Below are positions 9,258 through 16,924 of a stretch of 64,000 nucleotides of DNA, piece after piece. This DNA comes from Streptomyces calvus (GTDB lineage Bacteria > Actinomycetota > Actinomycetes > Streptomycetales > Streptomycetaceae). The stretch is from contig NZ_VCNP01000043.1 of assembly GCF_006782915.1 (NCBI RefSeq), positions 124,001-188,000 on the forward strand, written 5' to 3'. The number at the start of each line of letters is the position of its first letter. Position 1 is the stretch's first letter. The translations under genes and the position numbers were made by a program. The notes beneath the pieces are model-generated. The model had not been told where the DNA came from and ran no database searches. It saw nothing but the letters and a program-made list of their open reading frames with translations.

Positions 9258-9311
9258 GATCCGGGGCCGGGGCCGCCCGCGCACCGTGGTCGGCCCCGCG
9301 TCCGGCCGTGG

Positions 9312-10574
9312 TCAGATCCGGCTCATGCTCGCCGCCGCGAACAGCACGTCCCTGATCGCGTCCCGGTCTCCGACCTGCCCGGCGGCGGCCTCCTGCGGCG
9401 GTACGTGTCCGGCGGCCAGCCGGCAGAACTCCGCGCCGTCCAGCGCCACATGGGCCACCTCGTGCTCCGCGGACCCCTTCGCGGCGGGCGAGTCCAGCGG
9501 AATCAGCCACTCGCCTCCGCCGGACCCCTCGATCTCCAGCCGCAGACTGCGACCCGGCTCGCCGGCCGCGACCAGGCGCCGCTCGACCGGTGAGGCCAGC
9601 CCGTTGAGGCGGCGGTGCTCCAGCACGGCCGGGAGCATCCGCGCGGCCAGGTCGACGATGCGGTGCAGATGCCGTCCGGTGGGCGGGTCGTAGGGGTAGT
9701 CCACCGCCTCGGCGATGTCCTCCCCGTGCACCCAGCACTCGAAGGCGCGGTCCAGCATCGCGTCGTGCAGCGGCAGCGTGTAGTCGCCGTACGACACCGG
9801 CATCCGGCCCGTGCCGCCGCCCGTGAACGACACCGTCCGCACCAGGTCGTGGCTCTGCTCCCGCCAGGGTGTCCGCACGGCACGGGTGGGCGGGACCCGG
9901 GCGGACCGCCAGTACGCCTCGGTGCGGTCCCACGGCGTGGGCCGGGGCGGGGCGGCGTCGCCGAGCGGGTCGTCCAGCCCGAGCGCGATCGCCACCAGCC
10001 CGTCCACCGTCATCAGGTGCGCTATGACCCCGGCGACGGTGGTCCGCCGGGTGGTCGCCTCGTCGGACTCGTACCAGCGCAGCCGCACCGGCGCGTGCCA
10101 CTCGGCGTCGCCGAAGTCCTGCAGCAGCGCGTCCAGCCGCGCGGTCTCGGCGTCGTAGGGCGCGGCCCACTCCGGGACGGGGATGCGTGGCGGGCGACGC
10201 TCCAGGCAGGACTGGAGGACGCGGGTGCGCAGGGCGGGGTCCAGGTCGAGGGGCTCGGGCCGCTGGAGCAGGCCGACCGCCTCGCGCAGCCGCAGCGCCT
10301 CGTCCGCGCAGGACCCGCAGGAGCCGAGGTGCTCCTCGACGGCCTCCGCCTCCGCGGGCCCGCAGGCGGCCAGGGCCCAGGCGCCCAGCAGCGACTTCAG
10401 CACGTGGTGCTCCAGCACGGGAGGCACACCCTCCGGCCCGCTCGCGGGGTGTGACCCGTTCTCGTCGTGGTGGTCGTCCGCGTCATGGCTCCGGACGGTG
10501 TCCTCGTGGTGCCGGACGGAGGCTTCGTGGTGCCGGGCGGGGTCCTCGTGGGGAGCGCGCGGGTGCTCGCTCAC
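9312..10574 (-). CDS. Zinc anti-sigma factor fused to a mycothiol-dependent maleylpyruvate isomerase (MDMPI/DinB-like) domain
   Basis: This 420-residue protein is probably the anti-sigma partner of the ECF sigma gene it overlaps by 4 bp (GTGA). Residues 1-50 are His/Asp-rich (HEDPARHHEAS, DADDHHDENG). Residues about 55-100 carry the zinc anti-sigma motif HxxxCxxC (H82, C86, C89). The rest is an MDMPI-type DinB fold with metal ligands in place (IAHL, and ECWVHGED with the Glu-x3-His pair), so a bound metal and mycothiol-type cofactor are plausible. No membrane helix is seen. A soluble, thiol- or metal-responsive anti-sigma factor is inferred, not shown. The stop is 55 bp from the convergent purU stop. 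Confidence 0.85.
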   Translation of the reverse strand: MSEHPRAPHEDPARHHEASVRHHEDTVRSHDADDHHDENGSHPASGPEGVPPVLEHHVLKSLLGAWALAACGPAEAEAVEEHLGSCGSCADEALRLREAVGLLQRPEPLDLDPALRTRVLQSCLERRPPRIPVPEWAAPYDAETARLDALLQDFGDAEWHAPVRLRWYESDEATTRRTTVAGVIAHLMTVDGLVAIALGLDDPLGDAAPPRPTPWDRTEAYWRSARVPPTRAVRTPWREQSHDLVRTVSFTGGGTGRMPVSYGDYTLPLHDAMLDRAFECWVHGEDIAEAVDYPYDPPTGRHLHRIVDLAARMLPAVLEHRRLNGLASPVERRLVAAGEPGRSLRLEIEGSGGGEWLIPLDSPAAKGSAEHEVAHVALDGAEFCRLAAGHVPPQEAAAGQVGDRDAIRDVLFAAASMSRI

Positions 10575-11164
10575 GCGGCACCTCCGACGCGGGGCGGGGC
10601 GCCCGGGGCCTCGGTGTCGTGGGCGGTGGCCAGCAGTTGCAGGCCCAGGCGGAGCCTGCGGCGCGCCTCGTCGTCGGTGACGCCCAGGTGGACGGCGGTC
10701 TGGTGGTAGTCCCGGCGCTGGAAGTACGCCAGCTCCAGGGCGGCCCGCAGCGGCGTCGGCATGGACTGGACGATGTAGTCGGCGCGGGCGGCCACCGAGG
10801 CGTGGCGCACCTTGCGCTCCAGGTCCTCCGGAGTGCCCGGACCGCCCCGGGCGAGCGCCGCGGTCTCCAGGCTGCGCAGCCGCTGCACGGCCAGCCGGCT
10901 GGTCAGCGCCGCGAGCCAGGTGCGCAGCGGCTCCCGCTTCGGGTCGTAGGCGTCCGGGTGCTCCCAGACGTGGGCGAAGACGTCGCGGGTGATGGCGTCG
11001 GCGGCGTGCTCGTCGCCGACGACGCGGTGGGCGAGGCCGTGCACGAGGGAGGCGAAGCGGTCGTAGAGCTCGCCGAGCGCGGCCGCCTCCCCGCGCGCGA
11101 GCCGCTGCTGCATCTTGCGGTCCCAGCGGGGCGGCACGTCCCGTTGCGCCATGCGGCTGTTCAC
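10571..11164 (-). CDS. ECF-type RNA polymerase sigma factor
   Basis: A 197-residue sigma-70 family protein with region 2 (ELYDRFASLVHGLAHRVVGDEHAADAIT... VWEHPDAYDP, LRTWLAALTSRLAVQRLR) and region 4 (TPLRAALELAYFQRRDYHQTAVHLGVTDDEARRRL). Both are recognisable but diverged from housekeeping ECFs: region 2 reads AITRDVF and region 4 lacks the usual GxSxxEIA. The GTG at 11164 follows a strong GGAGGAAG. A longer start at 11323 would add a Cys-containing stretch with no homology. It is followed with a GTGA overlap by its likely anti-sigma factor. Confidence 0.88.
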   Translation of the reverse strand: MNSRMAQRDVPPRWDRKMQQRLARGEAAALGELYDRFASLVHGLAHRVVGDEHAADAITRDVFAHVWEHPDAYDPKREPLRTWLAALTSRLAVQRLRSLETAALARGGPGTPEDLERKVRHASVAARADYIVQSMPTPLRAALELAYFQRRDYHQTAVHLGVTDDEARRRLRLGLQLLATAHDTEAPGAPPRVGGAA

Positions 11165-11363
11165 CCCCTCTTCCTCCCCCAGCGTGCCGGGCCGGTCGGC
11201 GCCCGGGGCCGGCGTGCGGCCTGCGACCACCCGAATGTAGTCGGCACCTACGACGACGCACGCCCCTTTGTGGCAATGTGCGCCCCCGTCGGAGCCGCAG
11301 GTGGTAAGGGGCCGAGCGGGCACGTCGGACGCCTCCCGGACGGCGTCTACCCCTCACCACGCT

Positions 11364-11377
11364 GATCGGAACCGATC
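11364..11377. promoter_or_regulatory. 14-bp perfect palindrome between the sigma and STAS genes
   Basis: GATCGGA|ACCGATC is a perfect palindrome, followed at once by the near-copy GAATCGGATCGA. It lies in the divergent region between the ECF sigma gene and the STAS gene, where a shared operator would sit. No cognate regulator is identified. Confidence 0.45.
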
Positions 11378-11520
11378 GAATCGGATCGAAGGCGACTAAA
11401 ACAAGCCCTTTCCGTTCGGTAACCGTTTCTGGGCCCGTGTTTCAGGGAACGGCCGGTGGGCAGCCGCGCTGCAAGGAAGCGTAGGTACTGCTTCCGTTTC
11501 GGCGAGCGAGGGGCGTGGTG

Positions 11521-11895
11521 GTGACCTTCAAAGTGACCGGCCAAGAGCACGGCGAGTGGGCCGTGCTCCGGGTGTCGGGCGAGCTGGACCTGGTGACGTC
11601 CCCGGTGCTGCGCCAACGGGTGCACGACGTGGTGGCCGACGGCGGGCACCGTCTCGTCCTCGATCTCTCCGAGGTGTGGTTCTGCGACTCGAGCGGGGTC
11701 GGCGTGCTCATCGCCACCCGCCGGCTGCTGCGCTCCTGCCGGGGCAGCCTGCGGCTGATCCTCCCGGCCCGGGGGGCCGCCGACGGCAGCCACGTCAACA
11801 AGGTGCTCGGCGCCCTCGGCGTCCGCCGCCTCTTCGAGATCCACCCCGACGTCCCGTCCGCGGTCGACGAGGACTCCCGCCCGCTGTCCGCGTGA
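11521..11895 (+). CDS. STAS-domain anti-sigma factor antagonist
   Basis: A SpoIIAA/RsbV-like protein of about 124 residues. In this family the unphosphorylated form binds an anti-sigma kinase and frees its sigma factor. The STAS core is intact: GEWAVLRVSGELDLVTSPVL, then LVLDLSEVWFCDSSGVGVL, in which S57/S58 is the phospho-acceptor site, then a C-terminal helix VLGALGVRRLFEIHP. Three consecutive GTG codons (11515, 11518, 11521) could start it. The third is best placed, seven bases after GAGGGG. It lies opposite the ECF sigma operon. Its partner could be the GHKL ATPase encoded at 13300, which is inference. Confidence 0.9.
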   Translation: MTFKVTGQEHGEWAVLRVSGELDLVTSPVLRQRVHDVVADGGHRLVLDLSEVWFCDSSGVGVLIATRRLLRSCRGSLRLILPARGAADGSHVNKVLGALGVRRLFEIHPDVPSAVDEDSRPLSA

Positions 11896-12066
11896 GGACT
11901 CCCGCCGCTGTCCCCGTGCGGAGTGCGTTCGCTCACACGTGTCACACGGTTGTCCCGTTCTTCCCCCGGTCTTGGTGCAGCCGCCGCTTTCGGGCCTCCC
12001 GACGCCCCTCCACCCCGTACGCTCCCAGCGAGACGACCCACTGACCTAAGGCGGCCTGAGGAAGAC

Positions 12067-12579
12067 ATGGTCACCAGCGAGTACGAGCGCAGGATCGCGG
12101 ACCGTTTTGCCACGTTCGACCAGGACGGCAACGGCTACATCGACCGCGAGGACTTCAGCGGAGCGGCCAAGGCGCTGCTCGCCGAGTTCGGCACCGCGGC
12201 CCGCTCCGACCGGGGCCAGGCCCTGTACATCGGCGCCGAGGCGTTCTGGCAGGGCATGGCGGGGATCGCGGACCGGGACGGCGACCAGCGCATCACCCGC
12301 GAGGAGTTCGTGAACGGCGCGGTCAAGCGGCTGCGGGACAACCCCGACCGGTTCGCCGAGATCGCCCGCCCCTTCCTGCACGCGGCGCTCGCCGTCGCGG
12401 GGCCCGCGCCCGACGGTGCGGCCACGGTCGAGGGCACCGCCCGGGTGCTCGGCGCGCTCGGCGTCCAGGAGGATCTGGCCCGCGCGGCCGCCGCCTCGCT
12501 GGACGCGGACGGCGACGGCCGGATCGGCGAGGAAGAGATCGTGCGGGCCTTCGCCCGCTACTTCACCGTCCCGGAATAG
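12067..12579 (+). CDS. EF-hand calcium-binding protein
   Basis: A 170-residue cytoplasmic protein of the calerythrin/sarcoplasmic calcium-binding type. Three canonical EF loops are visible: DQDGNGYIDRED (18-29), DRDGDQRITREE (69-80) and DADGDGRIGEEE (146-157). The place of another hand, around residues 105-130, has lost its acidic ligands, as is common in this family. It probably buffers or senses Ca2+. The ATG has GAGGAA seven bases upstream. Its neighbours are STAS and GHKL regulators, so a signalling role is possible but unproven. Confidence 0.93.
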   Translation: MVTSEYERRIADRFATFDQDGNGYIDREDFSGAAKALLAEFGTAARSDRGQALYIGAEAFWQGMAGIADRDGDQRITREEFVNGAVKRLRDNPDRFAEIARPFLHAALAVAGPAPDGAATVEGTARVLGALGVQEDLARAAAASLDADGDGRIGEEEIVRAFARYFTVPE

Positions 12580-12584
12580 CGGAA

Positions 12585-12847
12585 GCCGCGCGTCCGTGCG
12601 AGGCGCGCGTCCGTGCGAGCCGCGCGACCGTGCGAGCCGCATGACCGCACCGAGCCGCGCGACCGTACGAGGCGCGGGTGCGTACGAGCCGCATGACCGC
12701 ACGAGCCTGGTGGCCGTACGAGCCGCATGGCCGCACGAGTCACGTGACCGTGAGCCGCGCGGCCGCACGAGGCGCGCTGGTTGCGCGACCGCGGGCCGCA
12801 TGACCGCACGAGCCTGGTGCCCGTACGGACCGCGCGGCCGCGCGGAT
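12585..12847. repeat. Degenerate short repeat array downstream of the EF-hand gene
   Basis: About 260 bp consist of imperfect direct repeats of a unit of roughly 17-18 bp built from CGAGCCGCATGACCGCA and CGAGCCGCGCGACCGT. One longer stretch (GCATGACCGCACGAGCC then TGGT) recurs at about 12694 and 12798. Weak reading frames across it are low-complexity Arg/Thr strings and are not believed to be genes. Confidence 0.7.
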
Positions 12848-13235
12848 GTCACGGATCGTGGCATTTCCGTGATCACGGAGCGTTGATACCGGCTTGTGTC
12901 CTGTGCGTGACTCGTCACGGCCCGGAGTCGGACGTCCGCTCCGGTACCTTGTGTGGGATGCGAGTCGTTGTGAGCGCGCACCGCGGCGGAGTCGCCCCCG
13001 AGGCGACTCCGTCTCCGCTGGTGCCCGCGTCCGCTCGCCGTGCGGCCAGGCAGAACGCCGTCGACTGTTCGACTTCCCGCGACGGGCGTCGCACAGTATG
13101 CCGCACATGTACTCCTTCGCGCTGGAATATGCCCGAAGCGCTTGTTGGCGTGACTGTACGTCAACCATGCTGTCCCACCAGGGATTCACGTTCCGTGACT
13201 CCCGTCCCGGCCGTTGTTCCGGCCATGCAGGGAAT
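12848..13235. other. Gene-free intergenic stretch, locally lower GC
   Basis: No convincing gene is seen here. The block about 13090-13200 is less GC-rich than its surroundings and probably holds the promoter of the GHKL ATPase gene. The open frames crossing it, such as one at 12894-13271, lack codon bias and homology. Confidence 0.5.
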
Positions 13236-13251
13236 GGCCACGATCGTGGCC
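13236..13251. promoter_or_regulatory. 16-bp perfect palindrome upstream of the GHKL ATPase gene
   Basis: GGCCACGATCGTGGCC lies about 49 bp before the GTG start of the ATPase gene, in a plausible operator position. It could instead form a short RNA hairpin in the leader. Confidence 0.5.
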
Positions 13252-13299
13252 CTCATGAGGCGCGAGCCTAAGTGTCCGCCGGTTCGGATGGTGTGAGCG

Positions 13300-13779
13300 G
13301 TGCAGGTGCTTCAAGTGCAGCTGGAGATCCGGCCCGATCCCGCTGAGGTGGGACGGGCCAGGCGGTGGGCCCGCTCGCGTCTGGCGGTGTCCGGTATGCA
13401 GGCCGACGAACCCCTCGCCGAGACGCTGATCCTGCTCGTCTCGGAACTCGTCACCAACGCCGTGGTGCACACCGGTCGGCCCGCCGTGCTGCGGCTGTCC
13501 CTGCCGGGCGCGGAGGCGCCCGAGGAGGCCATCGTCCGCCTGGAGGTGGCCGACCGCAGCGGCCGGGCGCCGGTGCCGCGCTGCGTGGACGGCGAGGCGA
13601 CCGGCGGGCGCGGGCTCGCCCTCGTGGACGGACTGGCCGACCGCTGGGGCTGGAGCGCCGAGGGCGTCGGCAAACGCATCTGGTGCGAACTCGACCGCTG
13701 CGCGCGGCCGTCCGGGGTCACCGGGGTCTGCAGCGAGGGCACGGGCGCGTACGGCGGACTGGCGTACGAGGCGGTGTGA
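13300..13779 (+). CDS. GHKL ATP-binding regulatory protein (anti-sigma kinase-like HATPase)
   Basis: A 159-residue protein with the histidine-kinase-like ATPase fold of SpoIIAB/RsbW-type anti-sigma kinases. The N-box is LILLVSELVTNAVVHTG. The glycine-rich lid is GGRGLALVDGLADRWGW. There is no kinase dimerisation domain or membrane segment. Streptomyces encodes many such stand-alone ATPases, some paired with STAS proteins like the one at 11521. The target here is unknown. The GTG at 13300 is taken, with GTG 13306 as an alternative. A 16-bp palindrome lies just upstream. Confidence 0.88.
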   Translation: MQVLQVQLEIRPDPAEVGRARRWARSRLAVSGMQADEPLAETLILLVSELVTNAVVHTGRPAVLRLSLPGAEAPEEAIVRLEVADRSGRAPVPRCVDGEATGGRGLALVDGLADRWGWSAEGVGKRIWCELDRCARPSGVTGVCSEGTGAYGGLAYEAV

Positions 13780-14276
13780 GCGCGGCCCGGTGACGGCCCG
13801 CCCGCCCGGGGCGCGGGCCGGCCGTGCCGGAGCGCGCGCCCGCCGGTGCGGGCGGCCGGACCGGTGCACGGGCGCAGGGCGGGCCGGTGACACGGGGGCG
13901 CGCACGAGACGGTGCGCCGGGTGTGCTTCCGTGCGCGGTGCCCGCGAACAGGGCGTATGTCGCATTCCTCGCAATCTCACCCGAACCGGTGTTGACTCGC
14001 CGTGACCGTTTGATCACGCTGTTCGTCAGCGATTCGCCGCGAGGGGACGGCGAGGGCTCGGCGACGGGAGTCCTCGGCGAGTGTGGGTCGTGATTCGGTG
14101 CCGGTTCCCCCTCAAGGGCCGAGAGGGAACCCGGGTGGGAGCGCCGAAGCCGGAAGGGCGGTGCGGCACTGCCGTGCTCGGGGCGGACAGTGCCGCACCG
14201 CCACCGGCCGCTCGACACCGTCCACAGGCTGTGGACGAACGGGCCGTCGGTGTCGGTGAACGGGCTGTGGACGACT
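13780..14276. other. Gene-free intergenic stretch
   Basis: I see no gene between the GHKL ATPase stop and the tandem repeat at 14277. A TTGACT followed by CGTGACCGTTTGATCAC near 14000 could be promoter or operator sequence, but no gene is oriented to use it. Confidence 0.4.
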
Positions 14277-14372
14277 GGGCTGGGGATCGCCCGGCCGCAC
14301 GGGCTGGGGATCGCCCCGGCGAACGGGATGGAGATTGCCCCGGCGAACGGGATGGAGATCACCCCGGGCGGC
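14277..14372. repeat. Four tandem copies of a 24-bp unit
   Basis: Four 24-bp units (starting at 14277, 14301, 14325 and 14349) share the pattern GGGNTGGNGATCGCCCCGGC. They lie just downstream of the GlxA-type regulator stop. Looser partial units extend back to about 14240. The stretch is non-coding as far as can be judged. Confidence 0.8.
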
Positions 14373-14411
14373 GGCCCCGCGGGACGGAAACCCGCCGACG
14401 TCCCCGCGGGC

Positions 14412-15491
14412 TCACGCCCCGACCGGAACGGGCGGGCCGGACCCGCGCCGGCCGTCGGCCCGGAAGGTCCGCCGGTAGGCGGTCGGCGTCACGCCCAGCG
14501 CCGCCTGGAGGTGCTGCCGCATCGACTGGGCCGTGCCGAAGCCGGCGTCCCGGGCCACCTGGTCCACCGACAGATCGGTGGACTCCAGCAGATGCCGGGC
14601 CCGCTCCACCCGCTGCTGCGTCAGCCACTGACCCGGGCTGACACCGGCCTCCTCCCGGAAACGCCGGGTGAACGTGCGCACCGACATCGCCTCCCGCGCG
14701 GCCATGTCGCGCAACTGGATCGGCTCGTGCAGCCGGGTCAGCGCCCACGCCCTGGCCGCGCTCGTGGACGCCTGCTGCGGATCGGGCACCGGACGCTCGA
14801 TGTACTGCGCCTGCCCGCCGTCGCGGTGCGGCGGCACCACCGTGCGCCGGGCCACGTCGTTGGCGACCGCCGCGCCGTGGTCGCGCCGCACCATGTGCAG
14901 GCACAGGTCGATGCCGGCCGCGACACCCGCCGACGTGAGGATGTCGCCGTCGTCGACGAACAGCACGTCCGGATCGACCTCCACCCGCGGGAACAGCCGC
15001 TGGAAACGCTCCGCGTCCGCCCAGTGGGTGGTCGCCGGGCGGCCGTCGAGACGGCCGGCGGCCGCCAGCACGTACACACCCGTGCAGATGGAGGCCAGCC
15101 GGGTGCCCGGGCGGACGCGAGCGAGGGCGGCGGCCAGCTCGTCGGTCAGCTCGCCCCGCTCGTACACCGGGCCCAGCTCGTAGGAGGCCGGGACGATCAC
15201 CGTGTCGGCGGTGGCGAGCGCCTCCGGGCCGTGCGCGACGTGAACGGCGAAGTCGGCGTCCGTCTCGACCGGCCCCGGCGGCCGCACCGAGCAGGTCACC
15301 ACCTCGTACAGGTGCCGCCCCCGCGCGTCCCTCGGGCGGCCGAAGATGCGGTGCGGGATGCCCAGTTCGAACGGGAGCAGCCCGTCCAGGGCCAGGACAA
15401 CGACCCGATGCGGCCGGAAACCGCCGGAAGAAGGAGAGGAAGAGGATGAGGGGGAGGGCGAGGAAGAGGTGGAGGGCGCGACCGGAGCCAT
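14412..15491 (-). CDS. GlxA-type transcriptional regulator (DJ-1/PfpI domain plus AraC DNA-binding domain)
   Basis: A 359-residue cytoplasmic regulator. After a low-complexity Ser/Pro start, residues about 25-200 form a DJ-1/PfpI-like domain (VVVLALDGLLPFELGIPHRIFG) with the nucleophile-elbow motif ASICTGVYVLAAAG. Residues about 235-340 are an AraC-type double helix-turn-helix (LRDMAAREAMSVRTFTRRFREEAG, VARDAGFGTAQSMRQHLQAALG). It diverges from an MFS transporter gene with about 70 bp between starts, so it probably controls that transporter. The ATG at 15491 sits six bases after a TAGGAT -10, which suggests a leaderless message. Confidence 0.92.
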   Translation of the reverse strand: MAPVAPSTSSSPSPSSSSSPSSGGFRPHRVVVLALDGLLPFELGIPHRIFGRPRDARGRHLYEVVTCSVRPPGPVETDADFAVHVAHGPEALATADTVIVPASYELGPVYERGELTDELAAALARVRPGTRLASICTGVYVLAAAGRLDGRPATTHWADAERFQRLFPRVEVDPDVLFVDDGDILTSAGVAAGIDLCLHMVRRDHGAAVANDVARRTVVPPHRDGGQAQYIERPVPDPQQASTSAARAWALTRLHEPIQLRDMAAREAMSVRTFTRRFREEAGVSPGQWLTQQRVERARHLLESTDLSVDQVARDAGFGTAQSMRQHLQAALGVTPTAYRRTFRADGRRGSGPPVPVGA

Positions 15492-15497
15492 GGCCCG

Positions 15498-15503
15498 ATC
15501 CTA
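15498..15503 (-). promoter_or_regulatory. Probable -10 element of the GlxA-type regulator gene
   Basis: On the minus strand TAGGAT is followed by six bases and then the ATG at 15491. This is typical spacing for a Streptomyces leaderless transcript. Confidence 0.5.
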
Positions 15504-15561
15504 GCGAATGCTGTCCTTCGGGCCACTCGATGCGGCGTCGTCGACCCCGCAAGCTCTAGGC

Positions 15562-16878
15562 GTGAACCGGACAAGCGAGACAGCCACCGCCCTGGAGCCG
15601 CCCGTGAGCGGCCGCAAGCCGACCCGCGCCCGCGTCCACCGGGCGTGGTTCGTCGCCGCCGTCACCTTCGTAACGATCATCGGCGCCGCCGCCTTCCGCT
15701 CCGTACCGGGCCTGTTCATCGACCCGCTGCACGAGGAGTTCGGCTGGTCGCGCGGCACCATCGGCGCGGCGGTCTCCGTCAACCTCGCGCTGTACGGACT
15801 CACCGCGCCGTTCGCGGCGGCGCTCATGGACCGCTACGGCATCCGCAAGGTCGTCGCCGTCGCCCTCACCGTGATCGCGCTCGGCTCCGGGCTGACGGTG
15901 TGGATGACCGCGGCCTGGCAACTGATGCTGTGCTGGGGCCTGCTGGTGGGCCTCGGCTCCGGCTCCATGGCGCTGGCCTTCGCCGCGACTGTCACCAACC
16001 GCTGGTTCACCGAGCGGCGCGGCCTGGTCAGCGGCATCCTCACCGCCGCGTCCGCTTCCGGGCAGCTGATCTTCCTGCCCGTGCTGTCCTGGATCGTCGA
16101 CACGCACCACTGGCGCCCGGCGGCCGTCACGGTGGCGCTCGCCGCGCTCGCCGTGGTCCCGTTCGTCTGGCTGCTGCTGCACGACCACCCGGCCGACATC
16201 GGCCAGAAGCCCTACGGCGCGAAGGAGTTCGTGCCCAAGCCCGAGCCCGTGCCCGGCGCCGCCCGCCGCGCGCTGACGGTGCTGTCCTCCGCGGTGCGCA
16301 CCGGGCCGTTCTGGCTGCTCGCCGGCACCTTCGCGATCTGCGGTGCCTCCACCAACGGCCTGATCCAGACCCACTTCGTGCCCGCGTCCCACGACCACGG
16401 CATGCCGATCACGACCGCCGCGTCCCTGCTGGCCGTCATCGGTGTCTTCGACGTCGTCGGCACGGTCGCCTCCGGCTGGTTCACCGACCGCTTCGACTCC
16501 CGCCGCCTGCTCGCCGTCTACTACGCGCTGCGCGGCGTCTCCCTGCTGTTCCTGCCGATCCTGCTGGCGCCCAGCGTCCACCCGCCGATGGTCTTCTTCA
16601 TCGTCTTCTACGGCCTCGACTGGGTCGCCACCGTCCCGCCCACCCTCGCCCTGTGCCGCGAGCACTACGGCGACGACAGCCCCATCGTCTTCGGCTGGGT
16701 CCTCGCGTCCCACCAGGTCGGCGCCGCCCTCGTCGCCTTCCTCGGCGGCGTCGCCCGCGACACCTTCGGCTCCTACGACGTCGTCTGGTACGCCTCCGGG
16801 GCGCTGTGCGCCGCGGCGGCCCTGATGGCCCTGGTGATCCGCCGCCGCCCGGTCGCACCGGCGCTCTCGACGGCCTGA
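15562..16878 (+). CDS. Major facilitator superfamily transporter
   Basis: A 12-helix permease of about 438 residues in the inner membrane. The MFS signature between helices 2 and 3 reads FAAALMDRYGIRKVVA, and a repeat motif occurs in the second half (ASGWFTDRFDSRRLLAV). The sequence FVPASHDHGMP in the second half resembles oxalate/formate-antiporter-like MFS proteins, but the substrate is not determinable. The GTG at 15562 is taken as start; GTG 15604 (VSGRKPTRARVHRAW) is a good alternative, because the first helix begins at about residue 30. It diverges from the GlxA-type regulator. Confidence 0.9.
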   Translation: MNRTSETATALEPPVSGRKPTRARVHRAWFVAAVTFVTIIGAAAFRSVPGLFIDPLHEEFGWSRGTIGAAVSVNLALYGLTAPFAAALMDRYGIRKVVAVALTVIALGSGLTVWMTAAWQLMLCWGLLVGLGSGSMALAFAATVTNRWFTERRGLVSGILTAASASGQLIFLPVLSWIVDTHHWRPAAVTVALAALAVVPFVWLLLHDHPADIGQKPYGAKEFVPKPEPVPGAARRALTVLSSAVRTGPFWLLAGTFAICGASTNGLIQTHFVPASHDHGMPITTAASLLAVIGVFDVVGTVASGWFTDRFDSRRLLAVYYALRGVSLLFLPILLAPSVHPPMVFFIVFYGLDWVATVPPTLALCREHYGDDSPIVFGWVLASHQVGAALVAFLGGVARDTFGSYDVVWYASGALCAAAALMALVIRRRPVAPALSTA

Positions 16879-16924
16879 CCGGCTCCCCGCAGGCACCGCG
16901 GCAACCCGGGCGTACGCTGCGCGC

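Noticed and set aside
9269..9297. Terminator hairpin between purU and the anti-sigma gene
   Set aside because: Only a 7-bp stem with a 15-base loop; too weak to call in such GC-rich DNA.
12740..13271. Small frames on both strands in the gap before the GHKL ATPase
   Set aside because: They have no codon bias, ribosome site or recognisable motif, and several are formed by the degenerate repeat array.
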